Origin: an uncultured Prevotella sp.
Lineage (GTDB): Bacteria; Bacteroidota; Bacteroidia; Bacteroidales; Bacteroidaceae
Assembly (NCBI GenBank): GCA_900314365.1
Contig: OMVH01000070.1
Coordinates: forward strand, 1-11,374
Length of the DNA stretch: 11,374 nucleotides
Direction: 5' to 3'
Part shown: piece by piece, positions 6,996-11,374 of the stretch
Layout: every line of letters begins with the position of its first letter
Numbering within the stretch: the stretch's first letter is position 1
Notes under the pieces: model-generated
Seen by the model: the letters and a program-made list of their open reading frames with translations, nothing else
What the model was told of the DNA's origin: nothing
Databases searched by the model: none
Made by a program: the position numbers and the translations under genes

Positions 6996-7026
6996 CAAAA
7001 GTACGACATTTAATGGAGAATCACAA
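6996..7026 (-). promoter_or_regulatory. Promoter of the three-gene secreted operon
   Basis: On the minus strand TTG (7026-7024), 20 bp, then TACTTTTG (7003-6996) fits the Bacteroidetes -33/-7 consensus, with the same spacing as the acyltransferase promoter. The start of transcription should be near 6990, giving a leader of about 85 nt. Confidence 0.7.
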
Positions 7027-7037
7027 TTTTTTCACCC

Positions 7038-7052
7038 TTCTATTTTATAGAA
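7038..7052. promoter_or_regulatory. Palindrome upstream of the operon promoter (possible operator)
   Basis: TTCTAT-TTT-ATAGAA is a perfect 6-bp inverted repeat with a 3-bp centre, starting 11 bp upstream of the -33 element. Position and symmetry suit a dimeric activator site. It is AT-rich and short, so chance is not excluded. Confidence 0.3.
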
Positions 7053-7053
7053 T

Positions 7054-7146
7054 TTACATATAATCGGAGCCGAACAAGAGAAAACGAAAGGAGCGCATAG
7101 TGTTGAGAATCATAGCATCAGTCTTATCGTCGGGGCCGGTTTTCAT
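7054..7146 (-). CDS. Possible small ORF, 30 codons
   Basis: The frame runs from ATG (7146-7144) to TAA (7056-7054). The peptide begins MKTGPDDKTDAMILNTMR and ends SFRFLLFGSDYM; I recognise no family. The main support is the start region: AAGGAG (7157-7152) lies 5 nt before the ATG, an excellent Shine-Dalgarno site in a genome that seldom uses one. No clear promoter is seen; AATGTTTG at 7168-7161 is one base off a -7 box. It lies between the terminator of the ABC/LTA-synthase operon and the promoter of the secreted operon. It could be a leader peptide, a small protein, or chance. Confidence 0.3.
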   Translation of the reverse strand: MKTGPDDKTDAMILNTMRSFRFLLFGSDYM

Positions 7147-7179
7147 TCCGGCTCCTTCCAAACATTAAGGTGAGCCGGA
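7132..7179 (-). ncRNA. Overlapping alternative hairpins around the small-ORF start
   Basis: Two stems compete for one segment. Stem A pairs 7132-7139 with 7148-7155 (8 bp, one G-T) and leaves the ATG in an 8-nt loop. Stem B pairs 7147-7154 with 7172-7179 (perfect 8 bp, 17-nt loop). Both use the GGAGCCGG segment that contains the Shine-Dalgarno site of the possible small ORF. A further copy of GGAGCCG occurs on the plus strand at 7066-7072. This geometry is what a translational switch or structured small RNA would show, but no known riboswitch class is recognised. Confidence 0.3.
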
Positions 7180-7207
7180 GGGCTTGGAATGATGATTTTA
7201 CCTTAGT

Positions 7208-7249
7208 AAAAAGGGCCAAAGCAGACAGCACTGTCTCTGCTCTGACCCC
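7208..7249 (-). terminator. Rho-independent terminator of the ABC/LTA-synthase-like operon
   Basis: Read on the minus strand, a 13-bp stem (7248-7236 with 7225-7213, all paired with two G-U wobbles) ends in CCC and runs into TTTTT (7212-7208). The loop can pair further as ACAG-TG-CTGT. It starts about 18 bp after the stop of the LTA-synthase-like gene. Confidence 0.85.
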
Positions 7250-7266
7250 TATATGGTGGTGGAAGG

Positions 7267-9276
7267 CTACGGCTGCAGTTTGTCGTGCACCATACGGTAC
7301 ATGTACTGATAGATGATGGCCTTGAGCTCGCGTTCCATCTGAGCCTGTTCGGGCACATGACCCACAAGGTTGTGCTTCATCAGCAGGTCGGTGAGCTTAT
7401 ACATGCCCACCACCTTGTTGCCGTCGAACTGCATGGTGTATCCATGTTTCACGTACTGATAAATGCCGTTGAGGTAGTTGACGGCGTAGGTATCGTTGTC
7501 TTTTGTTGTGAGCAGGTCGCAGCCAAAGCTGAGGAACGGTTTGCCGTAGCCCAAAGCACTGAGCACGGTGGGAAGAATATCAATCTGTTGGGCGATGGCG
7601 TTGCGCATACCCGGCTTCACAATCTCCGCCGTCGGGTCGAAGACGATGATGGGCGAGCAGAAACCACCGATGTCGGTCTGGTATTGGGCATGATCGCTCA
7701 AGTTGGTATGGTCGCTCGTCATGACGAAGATAGTGTTCTTGTACCAGGGCTGCTTGGACGCTTCGCGGAAGAACTTGCCGATGGCCATATCGGTGTAGCG
7801 TATGCATTTATGGATGGCTATACCTTCCTCCGGATACACCTTCTTGTATTTATCAGGAATGACATAGGGCGTATGCGACGACACCGTGAAGCAAGCCGAC
7901 ATGAAAGGCTGCTTCATACCGCTGAGCTTGGCACACCAATATTGCAGGAACGGTTCGTCCCAGATCCCCCAGTGGCCGTCGTAATCGCTGTCGCTGCCCT
8001 TGCCGAACCGTGGATCGGCATCGTAGTCCTGCCGTCCGTAGTATTGCTGGAAGCCCGTTTTGTTGGCGAAGGCCAAGAAGCCCATAGAGCCTCTGTTGGC
8101 ACCGTGGAAGAAGCTTGTGGTGTAGCCCTCCTTGGCGAGCAGTCCGGCCATTCCCGTGTAGTTGTTCATCGAAGCCGGAGTGAGCACGAAGGGCTCCTTG
8201 AACATTGGTATGCCGCACAGCACACTGGGCATACCGTCGATGCTCTTCCGACCGTTGCAGAAGGAGTAGTACCAGACGGCACTCTTGCTGATGAGCTCGT
8301 CGACATTCGGTGTGTAGCCCTTGTATTTCCCGCCAAAGTACATCTTGTTCAGAGCCCCTATATACTCTCTGCCGAAGCTCTCCACGATGAGCACCACCAC
8401 ATTCTTGCACCGCATGCTGTCGGCCGCCAGCCCAGTGCCCACTGCGTTCCGGCTGTCGTTATGGACAGGATTGAACACCCGTGCGGCCTCATTGAGACTG
8501 GAATAATAGGCTGGCACCTCGAAGACGCTCTTGCCGATGGTACGGATGAGCGAGAAGGGCGTATTGAGCACAACGGCACATTCCGTCGGTCTGTCGACAT
8601 ACTCGTTGGCATTGTTCACCGTGATGGGTCGGATGCCACTCTTCAGTCCTCCGCGGCATGCGCCCACGCCGACGGGTACTGCGGCTGCCAGGAGCACGAG
8701 ATTCACCAAAAGGAAGCGCAGGCGCTGCTTCCATGTAGCATAGCGGGCGGCCTCCGTACGCGGCACGACATAGAGTTTCCACATGCCCCACACCATGACG
8801 ACAAAAAGCACCACGAGGTACCAGTGGCCGAGGGTCTCGCCCCAGAACACGTCGCCAAGGTTTCGCTCATTGCTAAATTCCTGGAAGACACTGGTCGTGG
8901 TGCGGCGCAGTGTATAAGGAAAGTAGACACTGTCGCCGAGGTTGATGGCCAACGTGATGCTGTTGACCACAACAAACACCCACTTGCACACTTTATGATA
9001 GACGCCTTGCTCCTTGATCCAAAGCGGGAAGAGCATCATGACGATGTAGAGTGCATTGGTGTAGGTGATGGCCGATCGGTCGAACATATAGCCTCCGGCG
9101 AAGTAGCGGAAGAAGTGCGCTGCGGTGAGGTCGGTGGAGAAATAGCTGAAGTTCACGAGCAGGAACTCCAGACGGGCGACGGCATAGACGGCGAAAGCGA
9201 TAATGATATTGACGACAAGGGCCGCCACAGGTCCAAAGTCGGAGGCAAGCAAGCCTGAAACTGCGTTTTTCCTCAT
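7267..9276 (-). CDS. LTA-synthase-like membrane sulfatase/phosphotransferase family protein
   Basis: A 669-aa inner-membrane protein of the LtaS-like branch of the alkaline phosphatase superfamily. About five membrane segments lie in the first 205 residues (near 17-37, 72-86, 98-113, 152-170, 187-205). A periplasmic catalytic domain follows from about 290 to 590. E299 (LIVESFG), S345 (GRKSIDG) and D522-H523 (MTSDH) fall in the order and spacing of S. aureus LtaS E255, T300 and D475-H476; the presumed nucleophile is Ser, not Thr. SSHTPY at 466-471 is another family-like metal/substrate loop. Such enzymes move phosphoglycerol or phosphoethanolamine groups onto envelope lipids or glycans; the substrate here is unknown. 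The open frame extends to 9423, but that overlaps the exporter gene. MRKNAVSG at 9276 begins 4 bp after the exporter stop, with GGAG 10 nt upstream, and is preferred. Confidence 0.85.
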   Translation of the reverse strand: MRKNAVSGLLASDFGPVAALVVNIIIAFAVYAVARLEFLLVNFSYFSTDLTAAHFFRYFAGGYMFDRSAITYTNALYIVMMLFPLWIKEQGVYHKVCKWVFVVVNSITLAINLGDSVYFPYTLRRTTTSVFQEFSNERNLGDVFWGETLGHWYLVVLFVVMVWGMWKLYVVPRTEAARYATWKQRLRFLLVNLVLLAAAVPVGVGACRGGLKSGIRPITVNNANEYVDRPTECAVVLNTPFSLIRTIGKSVFEVPAYYSSLNEAARVFNPVHNDSRNAVGTGLAADSMRCKNVVVLIVESFGREYIGALNKMYFGGKYKGYTPNVDELISKSAVWYYSFCNGRKSIDGMPSVLCGIPMFKEPFVLTPASMNNYTGMAGLLAKEGYTTSFFHGANRGSMGFLAFANKTGFQQYYGRQDYDADPRFGKGSDSDYDGHWGIWDEPFLQYWCAKLSGMKQPFMSACFTVSSHTPYVIPDKYKKVYPEEGIAIHKCIRYTDMAIGKFFREASKQPWYKNTIFVMTSDHTNLSDHAQYQTDIGGFCSPIIVFDPTAEIVKPGMRNAIAQQIDILPTVLSALGYGKPFLSFGCDLLTTKDNDTYAVNYLNGIYQYVKHGYTMQFDGNKVVGMYKLTDLLMKHNLVGHVPEQAQMERELKAIIYQYMYRMVHDKLQP

Positions 9277-9280
9277 AAGT

Positions 9281-11128
9281 TTACATCTCCTGCATGTCAT
9301 GCAGTTTCTTGTAGTATCCGTTGAGCTTGAGCAGCTCGTCGTGAGTTCCCCGTTCCACGATGTGTCCCTCATGGAGCACACAAATCTCGTCGGCATTGCG
9401 GATGGTTGAGAGGCGATGGGCAATGGCCACTGTGGTGCGGGTGCTCATGAGCTTCTGCAAGGCATCCTGCACAAGGCGCTCCGACTCGGTGTCGAGAGCC
9501 GACGTGGCCTCATCAAGGATGAGGATAGGCGGATTCTTGAGTATGGCCCGGGCGATGCTGATGCGCTGGCGCTGTCCGCCCGAGAGCTTGCCGCCGCGGT
9601 CGCCTATCTTCGTGTCGTAGCCGTGTTCCGACTTCATGATGAATTCGTGGGCGTTGGCAATCTTGGCAGCCCTCACCACGTCGTCCATCGTGGCACCGTC
9701 GACACCAAAAGTGATGTTGTTGAAGAAGGTGTCGTTGAAGAGGATGGCTTCCTGATTGACGTTGCCGATGAGCTGTCGCAGGTTGTGTATGCCCAAATCC
9801 TTGACGTTGTGCCCGTCGATGAGCACCTCGCCGTCGCTAACGTCGTAGTAGCGCGGAATGAGGTCGACGAGCGTGGACTTTCCGGCACCGCTCTGGCCCA
9901 CCAGAGCTATGGTCTTGCCTTTTGGAATGACGAGGTTGATGTCCTTGAGCACGTAGACAGGGGCTGCATTCTTATCCTCACCATCGTGGTAGGCGAAGGA
10001 GACATTGCGGAATTCAATCTCGTGCTCAAAGCTCTTGATGGGATAGGGATGGTCGCATTCCTTGATTTCAACCTCGGCATTGAGAATCTTGTCAATGCGT
10101 TCCATGGAGGCGAGGCCCTTAGGAATGTTGTAGCTGGCCTTGGAAAACTCCTTCAGTGGGTTGATGATGCTGTAGAGCATCACGAGGTAATAGATGAAGA
10201 GCGGACCGTCGAGCATGGCATAGTTGAGTACGAGGATGCCGCCCACATAGAGCACCACGATGATCATTACCGTACCGAGGAACTCGCTCATGGGGTGAGC
10301 GAGCTGCTGACGGATGTTCACGCGCATGATGTTGTTGCGGTAGGCTGTGTTGATGCGGTTGAAGCGCTCGTTCATCTTCTCCTCAGCACAGAATGCCTTG
10401 ATGATGCGCAGCCCGCCGAGCGTCTCTTCCACCTGACTGAGGGTGTCGCTCCAGAGACTTTGGGCGTAGATGCTGCGCGACTTCAACTTACGACCCACAT
10501 AGCCCATGAACCACCCGAAGAGGGGAACGAAAATGATGGTGAAGAGGGTGAGCTGCCAGTTGATGAACAGGAGCGTACCAAAGTAAAAGACTATGAGTAT
10601 GGGGTTCTTGAACAGCATGTCTATGGACGACATGATGCTGTTCTCCACTTCCTGTACGTCGCCGCTCATACGGGCCAGAATGTCGCCCTTGCGCTCCTCA
10701 CTGAAGAAGCCTAAGCTCAGGGATGTTATCTTTTGATAAATCTGATTCCGGATGTCGCGCACCACACCCGTGCGAATAGGGATGATGCTGGCAGAGGAGA
10801 GGAAGTAGGCACTTGTCTTGAGGAAGGTCATGAAAGCCAGGAAGGCTCCTATGATAAGCAGGGTCGTGGTGGCACTGGTGCTGATAATCATCTCCTGCAC
10901 GTAGTACGACATGTTGTTCTGTATCACGTCCTCGTTGAGTTCCCAGGGCATCAGCTCGTTGGCGCGCAGGCCACCGTCAACCTGGAAGAGAATTTGCAGG
11001 ATGGGGATGAGGGCTGCGAAGGAAAAGATGTTCAGCACCGCCGACAGGATGTTGAACAAAATCGAAAGGACAAGATATTTCTTGTAGGGCGGCACAAAGC
11101 GTCGCAGCACTTGGAAGAATTCTTTCAT
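9281..11128 (-). CDS. ABC exporter, fused permease and ATPase (MsbA-like)
   Basis: A 615-aa type I ABC exporter half-transporter that works as a homodimer in the inner membrane. Six membrane helices are spread over about 18-325. The ATPase domain from about 368 has VSFAY (376-380), Walker A GQSGAGKST (411-419), Q-loop Q459, signature LSGGQRQR (515-522), Walker B ILILDE (535-540) and switch H571 (IAHRLS), all intact. The architecture is that of MsbA/lipid flippases and some multidrug or peptide exporters; substrate is not decided by sequence. Its partner, an LTA-synthase-like enzyme 4 bp downstream, favours a lipid or lipid-linked glycan. The frame reaches 11149, but a -7 box at 11136-11143 puts transcription start inside that extension, so MKEFFQVLRRF at 11128 is chosen. 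This leaves almost no leader. Confidence 0.93.
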   Translation of the reverse strand: MKEFFQVLRRFVPPYKKYLVLSILFNILSAVLNIFSFAALIPILQILFQVDGGLRANELMPWELNEDVIQNNMSYYVQEMIISTSATTTLLIIGAFLAFMTFLKTSAYFLSSASIIPIRTGVVRDIRNQIYQKITSLSLGFFSEERKGDILARMSGDVQEVENSIMSSIDMLFKNPILIVFYFGTLLFINWQLTLFTIIFVPLFGWFMGYVGRKLKSRSIYAQSLWSDTLSQVEETLGGLRIIKAFCAEEKMNERFNRINTAYRNNIMRVNIRQQLAHPMSEFLGTVMIIVVLYVGGILVLNYAMLDGPLFIYYLVMLYSIINPLKEFSKASYNIPKGLASMERIDKILNAEVEIKECDHPYPIKSFEHEIEFRNVSFAYHDGEDKNAAPVYVLKDINLVIPKGKTIALVGQSGAGKSTLVDLIPRYYDVSDGEVLIDGHNVKDLGIHNLRQLIGNVNQEAILFNDTFFNNITFGVDGATMDDVVRAAKIANAHEFIMKSEHGYDTKIGDRGGKLSGGQRQRISIARAILKNPPILILDEATSALDTESERLVQDALQKLMSTRTTVAIAHRLSTIRNADEICVLHEGHIVERGTHDELLKLNGYYKKLHDMQEM

Positions 11129-11135
11129 ACGGTTG

Positions 11136-11167
11136 CAAAGGTAACTCAAAACTGAGAGATTTCAAAA
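11136..11167 (-). promoter_or_regulatory. Promoter of the ABC exporter operon
   Basis: On the minus strand TTTTG (11167-11163), 19 bp, then TACCTTTG (11143-11136) fits the Bacteroidetes consensus well. The ATG follows the -7 box by only 7 nt, so the predicted mRNA has a leader of about 5 nt or none. Confidence 0.7.
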
Positions 11168-11328
11168 CGTTTACATCTTTTTTTCGCTTATTACTCTTTG
11201 ATTTATGCAAATGCAACTGTGGGAAATGATGCAGAGCGATGAATAAATCGAATCCTGAGCTCAAGTTACTCCGGCACTATGGGTATTTACAACGCTTCCA
11301 ACGATGCTTAGTCTGCCATTTGGTCAAA
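11168..11328. other. Intergenic stretch upstream of the exporter promoter
   Basis: I see no gene, RNA or clear promoter here. The only open frames are 10-13 codons long and have no ribosome binding site. Confidence 0.4.
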
Positions 11329-11374
11329 CAATTGTTAGACGAATGGACAACAATTGTTAGACGAATAGACAACA
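11329..11374. repeat. 22-bp tandem repeat at the window edge
   Basis: The unit CAATTGTTAGACGAATRGAC followed by AA occurs at 11329-11350 and 11351-11372, differing only at g/a (11345 versus 11367). The first two bases of a third copy follow. Each copy contains the palindrome ACAATTGT. The array probably continues beyond the window. The unit length is not a multiple of three, so it is unlikely to be coding. Confidence 0.8.

Noticed and set aside
7285..9258. 657-codon open frame on the plus strand, opposite the LTA-synthase-like gene
   Set aside because: It mirrors a real gene with conserved catalytic motifs. The translation is rich in His, Val and Glu and has no recognisable domain, as expected for an antisense frame in GC-rich codons.
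9416..10714. 432-codon open frame on the plus strand, opposite the ABC exporter
   Set aside because: The opposite strand encodes all ABC signature motifs. This frame has shadow-type composition (many His, Glu and Val).
11201..11313. Small ORFs in the right-hand intergenic stretch
   Set aside because: Frames of 10-13 codons without ribosome binding site or promoter.
11329..11374. CRISPR array
   Set aside because: The copies are directly adjacent with a 22-bp period and no spacers, and there are no cas genes.

Overview
The window looks like chromosomal DNA of a Bacteroidota bacterium, most likely a Prevotella-like member of the Bacteroidales. Three things point there. Several genes are preceded by the Bacteroidetes-type promoter (TTG, 19-20 bp, TAnnTTTG) and mostly lack Shine-Dalgarno sites. 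A small secreted protein ends in what looks like a type IX secretion (T9SS) sorting domain. The families present (DUF4465, GH127, an LTA-synthase-like protein with five membrane segments) are typical of this group. Genus is inference; no rRNA or other marker is present.

Left part (1-2800): the last 28 codons of a probable SAM-dependent O-methyltransferase are followed by a secreted GH127-type beta-L-arabinofuranosidase with all key catalytic and zinc residues in register. It runs convergently, 8 bp apart, into a minus-strand family 3 membrane acyltransferase. The acyltransferase promoter abuts a perfect tandem duplication (2 x 88 bp, one mismatch), and each copy carries a 15-bp-arm palindrome. 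The -33 element lies inside one palindrome.

Middle (3141-7208): alanine dehydrogenase (ald) is transcribed rightward from its own promoter and ends at a strong bidirectional terminator. Facing it is a compact minus-strand operon of three exported proteins: a 154-aa protein with a T9SS-type C-terminal domain, a DUF4465 protein, and a 387-aa protein made of two related beta-rich repeats. The operon has a clear promoter, an ~80-nt leader with a hairpin, and a palindrome just upstream that could be an operator. Between this promoter and the next operon's terminator lies a structured interval with a possible 30-codon small ORF. That ORF has a strong Shine-Dalgarno site held in one arm of two mutually exclusive hairpins.

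Right part (7208-11374): a two-gene minus-strand operon encodes a type I ABC exporter (MsbA-like) and, 4 bp later, an LTA-synthase-like alkaline-phosphatase-superfamily enzyme. It is bounded by a good promoter, which leaves the exporter almost leaderless, and by a rho-independent terminator. The pair suggests export plus head-group modification of an envelope lipid. The window ends in a 22-bp tandem repeat that probably continues beyond the edge.

The least explained parts are the three-gene secreted operon and the structured interval in front of it. The genes on either side are recognisable housekeeping or envelope functions.
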